Assembly (NCBI GenBank): GCA_002787035.1
Contig: PCVP01000018.1
Location: 208 to 59,637, forward strand
Source: Candidatus Peregrinibacteria bacterium CG11_big_fil_rev_8_21_14_0_20_49_14
Lineage (GTDB): Bacteria; Patescibacteriota; Gracilibacteria; Peribacterales; Peribacteraceae
DNA length: 59,430 nt
Direction: 5' to 3'
Shown here in pieces: positions 52,098 to 59,430 of the stretch. The number at the start of each line of letters is the position of its first letter. The first letter of the stretch is position 1. The notes beneath the pieces are model-generated. The model was not told the origin of the DNA. It saw nothing but the letters and a program-made list of their open reading frames with translations, and did no database searches. The translations under genes and the position numbers were made by a program.

Positions 52098-52113
52098 TAC
52101 AATCTAAAGGAGG
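52098..52113 (+). promoter_or_regulatory. TACAAT -10 and Shine-Dalgarno AAAGGAGGT
   Basis: TACAAT (52098-52103) is followed at 52106-52114 by AAAGGAGGT, a full Shine-Dalgarno, 5 bases before GTG 52120. If transcription starts about 7 bases after the -10, the mRNA would begin within the ribosome-binding site. This is one of few starts in the window with a Shine-Dalgarno sequence. Confidence 0.65.
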
Positions 52114-52119
52114 TACGTC

Positions 52120-52341
52120 GTGCAAAAGACTCTCTGTGGTCCTGTTGAGGATATTGTTGTCGGGCAGAGCATCGTGACGGTGCCCACCCCTGCCGGTCCC
52201 GTGGAAATTCTTGTGGCAACAGCCCAAGACGACGAGGTGGAATTCCACCTCGACGGATCTCCCGAGGCCCTTGCCTACGTGAATGCCGAAGCCGACCTTT
52301 TGGTCGGCGATCCCATTTCTTCCGGAAAGGAGGCTGCGTAA
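52120..52341 (+). CDS. Unknown 73-aa acidic protein with strong Shine-Dalgarno
   Basis: A small acidic protein, beta-rich in appearance (V-E-D-I-V-V-G-Q-S-I-V-T-V, P-V-E-I-L-V-A-T), starting with GTG. No family recognised. The ribosome-binding site is perfect, which is unusual here and suggests high or special translation. Another AAAGGAGG lies at its 3' end (about 52326-52333), followed by a GC-rich hairpin that may end the message. Confidence 0.65.
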   Translation: MQKTLCGPVEDIVVGQSIVTVPTPAGPVEILVATAQDDEVEFHLDGSPEALAYVNAEADLLVGDPISSGKEAA

Positions 52342-52386
52342 CCCATGCAATCGGGACGAATGCAGGATGCTGAAGTCAACAGTACC

Positions 52387-52417
52387 GGGGGAGTATGTCA
52401 TGACGACACGCTCCCCC
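52387..52417 (+). terminator. GC-rich hairpin, possible terminator
   Basis: GGGGGAG (52387-52393) and CTCCCCC (52411-52417) form a perfect 7-bp stem. The following T-tract is poor (AAACTTTATGG), so termination strength is doubtful. It separates the 52120 gene from the next one. Confidence 0.45.
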
Positions 52418-52470
52418 AAACTTTATGGTTTTGTTTGCTTCATTGTTCATACGACTTACAATCGTTTGCC

Positions 52471-52863
52471 ATGGCAGAAGCTGCTTCTGATTATTCTGAT
52501 ATCGGCAACACACTCTCAGCGCTCGCGGAGTTGCAGCGCGATCATTTGGACCATCCGTGTCATCCTACGTTTATGCCTGCTTATATCGGTTTGGCTCAGA
52601 GTGCATTGAGTGCCATTCGCGAATGCTTGGAGCAAGACTCTTCCATGGAGTCTGTGCAACGAGAAGGTCTTACCGCATTGCTGCACATATGGGAAACAAA
52701 CTTACTTCCACGGTACATAGAAAGCTCCATAGCAGCACTGATTATGAATGCTCGCCTCTATGCCAAATTGAGCCTCCCACCCGATCAATTTGATGTGTTT
52801 GTTGCGCAGCAAGAAGTGCACATTCGCGCACTGCATGAGGCATTCGAAACAACAGGTGCATAA
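52471..52863 (+). CDS. Unknown 130-aa helical protein
   Basis: A soluble all-helical protein with no recognised family; leucine- and alanine-rich helices throughout, H-L-D-H-P-C-H-P near residue 25. The frame is open back to ATG 52345, which has GGAGG upstream, but that extension would translate through the GC-rich hairpin; TACAAT ending 8 bases before ATG 52471 supports the shorter form. Convergent with the 52871 gene. Confidence 0.6.
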   Translation: MAEAASDYSDIGNTLSALAELQRDHLDHPCHPTFMPAYIGLAQSALSAIRECLEQDSSMESVQREGLTALLHIWETNLLPRYIESSIAALIMNARLYAKLSLPPDQFDVFVAQQEVHIRALHEAFETTGA

Positions 52864-52870
52864 ATACGTG

Positions 52871-53437
52871 CTATTTCCCCGTATCTAACACCGCATGAAA
52901 ACTCATGTGCACGCTTACGAGTTTTTGCATGCATACCAGGGTGATTTTGTTTGCTCGCGGATCATCAACCTGTTTCCATTGCACGATAGTGGGGTTGGCT
53001 ACAATCGGCGGCAGCTCCCCCACATCTTGCAATTGCGCTGCCAGTGCATCTTGCGCCTGCAGAATAATCTCTCGCACATTCAGCTCTTGCAGTGCCTGTT
53101 TTGCCAGCGAGAGTTTCCAGTCTTTGTACGCGTTTAAATCCGTAAGTTGCTTACGTATGATTTCGTGTACATCGGCGGGGTTTGCACCTGCCAATTCCTC
53201 CAGTGAGAACCCCGCCCAATCCAACACCCAGACCATACTCGGACCTACGGGTTTATAGAGAACCGCAGGCAAATTGTTCTCTCGTCTCGGCACGACGAAG
53301 CCCGCCTCTTCGAGCAGTGCCCACAGCTCTTCGTATTCCGCGGCTTTCGGCACAAGCTCGCCTGCCGCAGCGTCGAATTCCGCTATGAGACTTTGGTCAT
53401 CTTGCCCTTCGAATCTGATGGTGAATTTCGGTGCCAT
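52871..53437 (-). CDS. Unknown 188-aa soluble protein
   Basis: Unrecognised. The sequence has an alpha/beta N-terminal half with several tryptophans (about residues 35-80, including W-V-L-D-W-A-G-F) and a helical second half (about 85-140). No signal, membrane helix or metal motif. A long gene-free stretch (53438-53658) follows on the other side. Function cannot be inferred. Confidence 0.7.
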   Translation of the reverse strand: MAPKFTIRFEGQDDQSLIAEFDAAAGELVPKAAEYEELWALLEEAGFVVPRRENNLPAVLYKPVGPSMVWVLDWAGFSLEELAGANPADVHEIIRKQLTDLNAYKDWKLSLAKQALQELNVREIILQAQDALAAQLQDVGELPPIVANPTIVQWKQVDDPRANKITLVCMQKLVSVHMSFHAVLDTGK

Positions 53438-53646
53438 AAGGGAGTATTGTTACATTTGCACACAAGAAAAAACAACCGAATACGGACGTATATATTTGCT
53501 TTTGCATGGTCAAAGCACGTCGGTATTTCTATACTTCTTTCCTGCTCATTTTTCATCGTTTCGTAAGTCCGGCGTAGAGTCGCATTGCATGCGCCTGTAC
53601 CCCCGACTTCTGTTGGAGTCGGGAATATCTTTTTCGTTTTTCACAC

Positions 53647-53651
53647 GGAGG
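53647..53651 (+). promoter_or_regulatory. Shine-Dalgarno GGAGG for the 53659 gene
   Basis: GGAGG lies 7 bases before ATG 53659 in ACACGGAGGATGATGAATGG. A TATCTT about 25 bases further up may be the -10. It is a conventional leadered start and contrasts with most genes in this window. Confidence 0.7.
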
Positions 53652-53658
53652 ATGATGA

Positions 53659-54069
53659 ATGGCGAGTCAAAAACGTCTCACGGTCGTACAGCAATTCGAC
53701 CAAAAAAAGTCAGGTCGCTGGACAGACAAGGTGGCTGCATTCATGCAGGGTTCCGGGTACCGCATAGGTGAGAACATCGAAGTGCGATTTCTCCGAGTCG
53801 ACCCTAAGGGAACGGTGGTCCAACTTTCCACGTCGAAGCATATGGAATTGCAAGGCGGGCAACCCGCCGAGCCGGACCCCGAGCCTCCGTCCGAGGCACA
53901 GGGTACGTGGCTTCGCGAGCGCCTGCTTACGAAACAAGAGTGTACGATGCGCATTGGCGACTACCTCTTTTTGCAGGTGGATGCTGAAACGCAAAGCATT
54001 ACGTTTCGTTTACGGCTGATGGCTGCGTATACCGTCGAATCTTTATCCGACTCCTGTGATGCCGCCTAA
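53659..54069 (+). CDS. Unknown 136-aa beta-rich protein
   Basis: A basic N-terminal segment (MASQKRLTVVQQFDQKKSGR), a beta-rich core (I-E-V-R-F-L-R-V-D-P-K-G-T-V-V-Q-L), a proline/glutamate linker (about residues 71-82) and a second beta segment. No family recognised; the overall look recalls small nucleic-acid-binding beta barrels, but I cannot show that. It has a Shine-Dalgarno sequence and a very strong terminator, suggesting an abundant product. Confidence 0.65.
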   Translation: MASQKRLTVVQQFDQKKSGRWTDKVAAFMQGSGYRIGENIEVRFLRVDPKGTVVQLSTSKHMELQGGQPAEPDPEPPSEAQGTWLRERLLTKQECTMRIGDYLFLQVDAETQSITFRLRLMAAYTVESLSDSCDAA

Positions 54070-54126
54070 ACAGGCGGCAACAAAAGTCGGTAATCGGCGC
54101 CCCGTTATTGCGGGGCGCCTGTTTTT
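54061..54126 (+). terminator. Double hairpin terminator after the 53659 gene
   Basis: A first hairpin GCCGCC/GGCGGC (54061-54078) encloses the stop codon in its loop. A second, perfect 9-bp stem GGCGCCCCG/CGGGGCGCC (54096-54104 with 54111-54119) is followed by TGTTTTTA. The second is a textbook Rho-independent terminator. Confidence 0.88.
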
Positions 54127-54163
54127 ATATGTGTTTGGCGCAGTGCTTCGGTATGATTCCCGT

Positions 54164-55573
54164 ATGTCCCTTACGCTCTACAACACGTTTTCAAACAAGG
54201 ATGAAGAGTTCTCTCCCATAGAGGAGGGGAAAGTGAGTATGTATACCTGCGGTCCGACGGTCTACGGCAGACCGCATATAGGCAATTACTCCTCTTTTCT
54301 TATGGCAGACCTGCTGCGCAGGTGGCTGGAGGTTTCGGGGTACGCAGTCACACATGTCAAAAACATTACGGATGTCGGACATCTGGTAGCAGACGCGGAC
54401 GAAGGGGAAGACAAAATAGAAAAGCAGGCAAAACAAGAAAAAGCAGATCCGCTCGCCATTGCTCGTAAATATACGGAGCAGTATTTGGAAGACGAGAAAG
54501 CACTCAATATGCTGGAGCCTCAGTACCGTCCCAAAGCGACCGAAACAATCGCAGAGATGATCGGTATTATAGAAACACTCGTCGCCGGCGGACATGCGTA
54601 CGAAACGAAGGACGGTGTGTACTTTGCCGTGGAGTCTTTCCCCGACTACGGCAAGCTGTCGGGGAACATACTGAAAAATCTTACTGCCGGTGCGCGTGTG
54701 GAAGTAAAAGAAGAGAAGCGTCATCCCGCAGACTTTGCTCTCTGGAAAAAATGCATAGGGGCAAATGCGCATCACAAGTTGCGGTGGAATTCGCCGTGGG
54801 GAGAAGGCTTTCCCGGTTGGCACATAGAGTGCTCTGCCATGAGTCAGAAGTTTTTGGGCAAGCAAATCGATATTCACACGGGGGGGGAAGACAATATCTT
54901 TCCGCATCACGAGTGCGAGATCGCACAGAGCGAGTGCAGCGGTCCCAAACCCTTTGTACGGTACTGGATCCACAAACGGCGCATAGATATTGGTTCGACA
55001 AGCTCACCACGGGGGGTGCAGAAGATGTCAAAGAGTCTTGGCAATGTGGTAACTATTTCTGACATTCAGGAGATGGGCTACTCTCCGTTGGACCTGCGGT
55101 ACTACCTTCTTTCCGTGCACTACCGCACGCAGTTAAAGTTTACAAAGAAGGGTCTGGATGACGCGAAAAAGGCGCGAAGGAAGATTATGGAATGGATGGC
55201 AGAAGTAGAGCAATCCCCCCGTAGCGATGCAGATATTACGTCGTGGAAGCAAAAATTCAGCTCTGCTATGAATGCGGACATTAATACACCGGAGGCTCTG
55301 GCTTCGGTATTTGATCTCATGGCGTATTCTCGCAATGAGGGTGTTCTTGGTGCGTGCCGTGAAATGGCAGATATCATTCGACGTACGTTCGGCTGTTTCG
55401 ATACGCAGCAGGAACAGGCAATCCCCACAGAAGTATTGGCGTTGGTACAAGAACGCGAGCAAGCGCGCTCAAAGAAGGATTTCGAAGCATCAGACCGCCT
55501 GAGAGACGACATAGCAGCTCTCGGATACGAAGTGCGAGACCTGCCGGAAGGGCAGAAAATAACGCCGATGTGA
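54164..55573 (+). CDS. cysS: Cysteinyl-tRNA synthetase
   Basis: CysS attaches cysteine to tRNA(Cys). The 469-residue class I synthetase has the zinc cysteine and HIGH-type motif in C-G-P-T-V-Y-G-R-P-H-I-G-N (about residues 28-40), further ligands in W-H-I-E-C-S-A-M (about 220-227) and H-H-E-C-E (about 249-253), and K-M-S-K-S-L-G-N (about 287-294). Length is normal. The frame is open upstream, but TATGAT ending 6 bases before ATG 54164 and the family start M-x-L-x-L-Y-N-T decide it. Confidence 0.97.
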   Translation: MSLTLYNTFSNKDEEFSPIEEGKVSMYTCGPTVYGRPHIGNYSSFLMADLLRRWLEVSGYAVTHVKNITDVGHLVADADEGEDKIEKQAKQEKADPLAIARKYTEQYLEDEKALNMLEPQYRPKATETIAEMIGIIETLVAGGHAYETKDGVYFAVESFPDYGKLSGNILKNLTAGARVEVKEEKRHPADFALWKKCIGANAHHKLRWNSPWGEGFPGWHIECSAMSQKFLGKQIDIHTGGEDNIFPHHECEIAQSECSGPKPFVRYWIHKRRIDIGSTSSPRGVQKMSKSLGNVVTISDIQEMGYSPLDLRYYLLSVHYRTQLKFTKKGLDDAKKARRKIMEWMAEVEQSPRSDADITSWKQKFSSAMNADINTPEALASVFDLMAYSRNEGVLGACREMADIIRRTFGCFDTQQEQAIPTEVLALVQEREQARSKKDFEASDRLRDDIAALGYEVRDLPEGQKITPM

Positions 55574-56025
55574 AGCGTCATAAACCACATGTGTATTTTG
55601 TTTTACTTCTTATACAGTTATAAGACAATATAATACAAAACAAGCAAGTATAAATTCGAAAGCAGATATATGGCTTAAACAGCCACTCGAACCAAATTTT
55701 GCAGAAGAAAATCCAAAATAAGCCGTAATATTGCTATCCAAACGCAAGATTCCATTCTGTCTTTCGGTGTAACACTCTCTCCCTTTACCCGTTCTTATGA
55801 GTGCACGGATCAGTGCAACCCTTGCGCTTAGATAGCTCTTCTCGCTAGGATTCTCGCTGATTCAGCTCTCTCTCGGGGGAGTGGGTCCGTGTATATGCTC
55901 TTTCACAGGACGGCAACTTGCCTTTCCATTTCGGAAAGACGAGCATCTCACATTCCTGTACGGAATCGTGCATCTTCTCAAGATATCTGTCTGTAATATT
56001 GTGTCTCACTCTCGTGTTCCCTCTT
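55574..56025. other. Long gene-free region upstream of the S-layer-like gene
   Basis: I see no credible gene. A TATAAT at 55629-55634 could start a transcript. Inverted repeats include GGCTTAAACAGCC near 55673 inside a TTCGA/TCGAA pair, and CTTTCC/GGAAAG near 55923-55938. A frame of 89 codons (55881-56150) lacks a plausible start and protein-like composition. It may carry a long leader or regulatory RNA for the big surface-protein gene. Confidence 0.4.
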
Positions 56026-56077
56026 TATATATAAGGAGAGGAGTGAAGGGTTCTTTTAAGAACCACACTCGCCTCTC
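56026..56077 (+). promoter_or_regulatory. Probable promoter and 5'-terminal stem-loop of the surface-protein mRNA
   Basis: A TATATA tract (56026-56033) is followed at once by a long hairpin: 56036-56041 pairs with 56072-56077, 56042-56045 with 56066-56069, and 56049-56055 with 56058-56064. If transcription starts near 56036, the message begins with this stem-loop and has a 5' leader of about 150 bases, a feature known to stabilise abundant S-layer mRNAs in other bacteria. Confidence 0.5.
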
Positions 56078-56186
56078 ACATCAGAGTAGTGGGATGGGCA
56101 GCGCAGAAATTCTTATCGATTACAGCCATAAACATATTCAACCCTTTTAATCACTTTGTTTTTATTTCTCTTAATCCTTCATTCCT

Positions 56187-59100
56187 ATGGACCTTTCTCG
56201 TTTGAAGAAAGCGTTTGCAGGCGTGTCTGTTGTAGCAATCACCCTTACCCAAGTGGGTACGGCTATTGCTGCGTACAGCGACGTTCCTGCAGGCGTGTGG
56301 TTCGAGGACGCAGTCGACGCCTTTATGGACGCCGGCTACCTCGACTCCACACAAGCGCGCTTCCGCGGTAGCGACCCTGCTAACCGTGCGGAGTTCGTAA
56401 AGCTTGTCGTAGAGCTGAACGGTGGAATTCTTTCCACTCCTCCGGCTGTCGCAAGTTTCAGTGACGTGCCAACCGGCGCATGGTACTACGGGTACCTCGA
56501 AGAAGCCGGTAAAGAAGGATGGGTACGTGGTGACGGCAACTGTTACGGCAGCAGCCCTTGCTACGCTCGTCCGGGCGCAAACATTAACCGTGCTGAAGCA
56601 GCAGCCCTCATCGTTCGTTCATTCGGACTTGAGTGGACAGGCGACGCAGCACAGTTCGTCGACAACCCTGCCGGCCAGTGGTACACCGACGTCATCCAGA
56701 CCGCAGCAGACCACTGTGTGCTGCAGGGTGACGACCGAAGCGGCCGTGTTCGTCCCAGCGACAACATGAACCGTGCGGAAATGGTGGTGATGCTTTACCG
56801 CGTCGACCAAGGTCTCCAGTACGGAGTTGACTGTGGCGAAGAAGACATGACAGGTGAACCTATGCTCACTGACGCCGTGGCTACTTCCGCTACAACTGTC
56901 GAAGTGGAGTTTAACCTCCCTCTCGATGCTGAGTCCGCTGAGGACGCAAGTAACTACACCGTTACCGGTTCTCCGGAGCTTCCTGTAAGTTCCGCTGAAC
57001 TTCTCGGTTCAAGCGTTGTGGAGCTCACGCTCGGCGAAGCTATGGATCCGGGTCACGAGTACACTGTCGCAGTAAGCGATCTTATGACCGAAGAAGGTGT
57101 AACATTCGATGACGCTATGACGTTCCTCGGGTACTCCTCTTTCCAGTCCGGTGACGGAGAATTGGAAGTGTCTCTTTCCGCAAGCAGTCCTGTTGGCGAT
57201 ACTGTGCCAAAGGGTGCTGTGGGAGTAGTGCTTCTCTCCACAGACTTCACAGCGTCTTGTGATGACTCTGTAACCATCGAAAACCTTACCATCCTTCACG
57301 AAGGATTCGGTGCTGTTGCCGATGTAGACGGTGTATACGCAGCCATCAATGGCGCACGTGTAACCCGCAAGCGTACGATCGACTCTGAGGATCAGACTTC
57401 CGATCTTCGCTTCTCCTCGAATCTTGTTCTCGATCCTTGTGAGTCTGTCACAATCGATATTGTCGCAGACTTCTCATCCACTGCTCAGACTTCTGCTGAG
57501 CACAATTTCGTTATCGAGCTGCCTTCCGATGTCTTCGGCAACGCCAAGGACGTGAGTGGCAACTTCCCAATCCGTGGTAGTACATTCCGCGTTGCTGCTG
57601 TTACAAGCGGTATCGTGACTCTTACTTACCGCACTATTTCTCCGGATGAAGTCGAAGTCGGCGACATCGGAGTTGTTATCGGGAAGTTCGAAGTGTCTGT
57701 AAACTCCACGGAGGACCAGACCTTCTACTCCATGACACTGGAGCAGAACAGCTCCGCTTCCGACGGTGACTTCGTAAACATCGCAGCTCGCCGCACAGAC
57801 GGTACTGTTCTTACAAACACAGTCTCACAGACTGTCGGTGACTTCGTGACGGTCGTATTCGACCCTCCGTTTACCGTTTTAGAGGGTGACAAAATCACTC
57901 TTGAAGTAATTGCCGACCTTGTCGGTGGTGCCGGTGATTCCATCATCGTTCACTTCGAAGAGACTTCCGACCTCTTTGCCGTCGGTTCTCTCTACGGTTA
58001 CGGTGTAAACGGACAGCTCTACGGTTCACAGATCGCTCTGCCAACCGAAACAGCTTCTCTCCCGGACACCATTACCATCGACGCCGGTGAATTCACTATC
58101 GGTATCGACGGTCCTGCAACACAGGACTACACACGTGATGACAACGACGCCATTCTCGGAAAAATCGGTTTCCAAACAGGCGGAGAAGACATCGACGTGA
58201 AGGACCTCTTCATTGCCGTACAAGCACAGACCTCCACAGGTGTGTCTCTTGATAACGTGACATCCGGTAGTTACGACCAGATTCACGAGGTATTGGAAGA
58301 TGTAGAAATCCGAAACAAGGCAACCGGTCGTACCATCGACGGTGTTCGTCTGACCGATACATCTGCAAGCGGACAGTCCGCAGGTACTACCCTCGGTACC
58401 TTCCAGATCTACCGCTTCGATGACTTCATCGTCAAGGGTGACGAAACATGGGAATTCCGCGTCGACTTTATCGACAACGGTTCCGGAAACCACCCGGCGA
58501 GCGGAGATAAGTTCCGTATTCACATTTGTGGTGAACCAACGCACATTTTGAGCGCCGGTTCTCTCACGGCAAACACAACCACTTGTGATTTCGGTGGATT
58601 GGTCGCTACCGCAACAACCGCATACCATATGCAGGTAGAAGGTCTTTCAACCGGTGACAAGGTCGGTGATGTTCGTCCACGTGGTAACATTGCCGGTAAC
58701 TTCCACCGTATTGCTGCCGCTACTCTTACCATTGCTGTAAAAGCAATCGGTACGACCGATACGGCGGTAGAAAACGCGAAGAACATTACCCTCTTCCGCT
58801 TCGAGGCTCGTGCCGGTGAAGCAGAGGATATTCTCTTCACGAAGGCTGTTCTCGAGTCGAAGAGTGGATCTCTCCTTAACGGACAGAACTACACTCTCTG
58901 GGTCGATACGGACGGTGACGGTGTCGTAGACACCATTCTTGAGGACGGTGTTGCATCACAGTCTTCTCAGATTCCTTTCTCCGATCTCGCAGGTGGCGGA
59001 TACGTCATTCCTGCAGAAGAGACTGTAATCTTCGAAGTACACGCTGATATTTCATCTACTCTCACAAACGGTGACCTGCAAGTACAGTTCGCTACAGGTT

Positions 59101-59430
59101 CCTCTGTAACCTTCTTGGAAGCAGAAGAGCTGGATGACGGAAGCAACCTTTCCGGTCTTAAGATCAACGGTTCATTCCACAACAGCGTAACGTCTGCAGA
59201 TATCATTGTTACCACCACTGATTCTCAGAGGTGGATCCTCGTCAACCAAGGTGACCTGTTCGTAACGAAGGACTCAACTCCTCTTACAAACCGTCAGCTT
59301 CTTGGCGGATCTCTCGGTGCTGCTGTTCTGCGTTTGCAGTTCCACGCTGAGAACGAGGCTATCGATGTTACAGACCTCCAGATCTACTCTTCTGGATCAA
59401 CGGTCAGCTCTGTTGACCGTCTCGAGCTCT
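56187..59430 (+). CDS. Giant SLH-domain S-layer-like surface protein, N-terminal part
   Basis: The frame stays open from ATG 56187 to the window end (1081 codons), so only the N-terminal part is seen. A signal peptide (residues 1-29, ending A-I-A-A) is followed by three S-layer-homology domains (about 30-80, 91-150 and 157-212; Y-S-D-V-P, F-S-D-V-P, F-V-D-N-P openings and N-R-A-E-F/A/M motifs) that in other bacteria attach the protein to secondary wall polymer. From about residue 226 come repeated Ig-like beta domains with acidic D-x-D-G-D-G-V loops. C-ending Asn, Asp, Phe and Tyr codons dominate, as in highly expressed genes. It is probably the major surface-layer protein. Confidence 0.9.
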   Translation, partial: MDLSRLKKAFAGVSVVAITLTQVGTAIAAYSDVPAGVWFEDAVDAFMDAGYLDSTQARFRGSDPANRAEFVKLVVELNGGILSTPPAVASFSDVPTGAWYYGYLEEAGKEGWVRGDGNCYGSSPCYARPGANINRAEAAALIVRSFGLEWTGDAAQFVDNPAGQWYTDVIQTAADHCVLQGDDRSGRVRPSDNMNRAEMVVMLYRVDQGLQYGVDCGEEDMTGEPMLTDAVATSATTVEVEFNLPLDAESAEDASNYTVTGSPELPVSSAELLGSSVVELTLGEAMDPGHEYTVAVSDLMTEEGVTFDDAMTFLGYSSFQSGDGELEVSLSASSPVGDTVPKGAVGVVLLSTDFTASCDDSVTIENLTILHEGFGAVADVDGVYAAINGARVTRKRTIDSEDQTSDLRFSSNLVLDPCESVTIDIVADFSSTAQTSAEHNFVIELPSDVFGNAKDVSGNFPIRGSTFRVAAVTSGIVTLTYRTISPDEVEVGDIGVVIGKFEVSVNSTEDQTFYSMTLEQNSSASDGDFVNIAARRTDGTVLTNTVSQTVGDFVTVVFDPPFTVLEGDKITLEVIADLVGGAGDSIIVHFEETSDLFAVGSLYGYGVNGQLYGSQIALPTETASLPDTITIDAGEFTIGIDGPATQDYTRDDNDAILGKIGFQTGGEDIDVKDLFIAVQAQTSTGVSLDNVTSGSYDQIHEVLEDVEIRNKATGRTIDGVRLTDTSASGQSAGTTLGTFQIYRFDDFIVKGDETWEFRVDFIDNGSGNHPASGDKFRIHICGEPTHILSAGSLTANTTTCDFGGLVATATTAYHMQVEGLSTGDKVGDVRPRGNIAGNFHRIAAATLTIAVKAIGTTDTAVENAKNITLFRFEARAGEAEDILFTKAVLESKSGSLLNGQNYTLWVDTDGDGVVDTILEDGVASQSSQIPFSDLAGGGYVIPAEETVIFEVHADISSTLTNGDLQVQFATGSSVTFLEAEELDDGSNLSGLKINGSFHNSVTSADIIVTTTDSQRWILVNQGDLFVTKDSTPLTNRQLLGGSLGAAVLRLQFHAENEAIDVTDLQIYSSGSTVSSVDRLEL

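Noticed and set aside
52345-52470. Start of the 52471 gene at ATG 52345
   Set aside because: The extension would be translated through a strong GC-rich hairpin and looks unlike the rest; TACAAT 8 bases before ATG 52471 fits better, although GGAGG before 52345 keeps it possible.
55881-56150. A plus-strand frame of 89 codons before the surface-protein gene
   Set aside because: Composition is not protein-like, there is no start signal, and it overlaps the promoter and leader hairpin.

Overview
The window looks like a gene-dense piece of a small bacterial genome, most likely a Candidate Phyla Radiation (Patescibacteria) member, and the mix suggests the Peregrinibacteria/Peribacteria side. That placement is inference. 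It rests on short intergenic gaps, mostly single-gene transcription units, many short proteins I cannot place, a monoderm-style envelope (SLH-domain surface protein, an LPxTG-like anchor, LysM/M23 and S11 peptidoglycan enzymes) and standard use of TGA as stop. No rRNA is present to confirm it.

The clearest genome-wide pattern is promoter placement. In 29 genes a TAnnnT hexamer, several with an upstream TGn, ends 6-9 bases before the start codon and no Shine-Dalgarno sequence is present. Transcription would then begin at or next to the start codon, giving leaderless mRNAs. I used this to choose many starts. A few genes (near 52120 and 53659) instead carry a strong GGAGG.

Layout. 1-16.4 kb: the uvrB 3' end, unknown proteins, galU, hsp20, a DUF368 lipid-carrier translocase next to uppP, recJ, two surface proteins, dnaJ, jag, the HU gene and topA. 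15.9-16.9 kb: a helix-turn-helix/coiled-coil protein with a cluster of six TGATCA palindromes upstream. 16.9-19.7 kb: tRNA-Trp with repeated copies of its 3' end, then an AT-rich patch of small membrane proteins and a phage-like remnant. 19.7-34.7 kb: a pilin-like protein, a kinase-like protein, M23 peptidases, dgt, a YfiH-type enzyme, nnrD, three tandem SGNH-hydrolase paralogues, a CNNM transporter, a glycosyltransferase, an FtsQ-like protein, a D,D-carboxypeptidase and a LysM-M23 protein. 34.8-37.9 kb: tRNA-Asp followed by a 2.8-kb AT-rich segment bounded by ~95-bp direct repeats and holding three unknown genes. 38-41.3 kb: a GIY-YIG protein, a shortened PEP-synthase-like phosphotransferase and an IS481-like element. 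41.3-54.1 kb: an M20 peptidase, an LpxA-like acyltransferase, a possible copper monooxygenase-like protein, a fourth SGNH hydrolase, gatA, gatC, rnpA, yidC, class I aldolase and small unknowns. 54.2-59.4 kb: cysS, then a long leader and a giant SLH-domain surface protein that runs off the window.

Together much of the window serves cell-envelope building (lipid carrier recycling, sugar nucleotide, peptidoglycan trimming, division, S-layer) mixed with core information processing. The accessory material sits beside the two tRNA genes.
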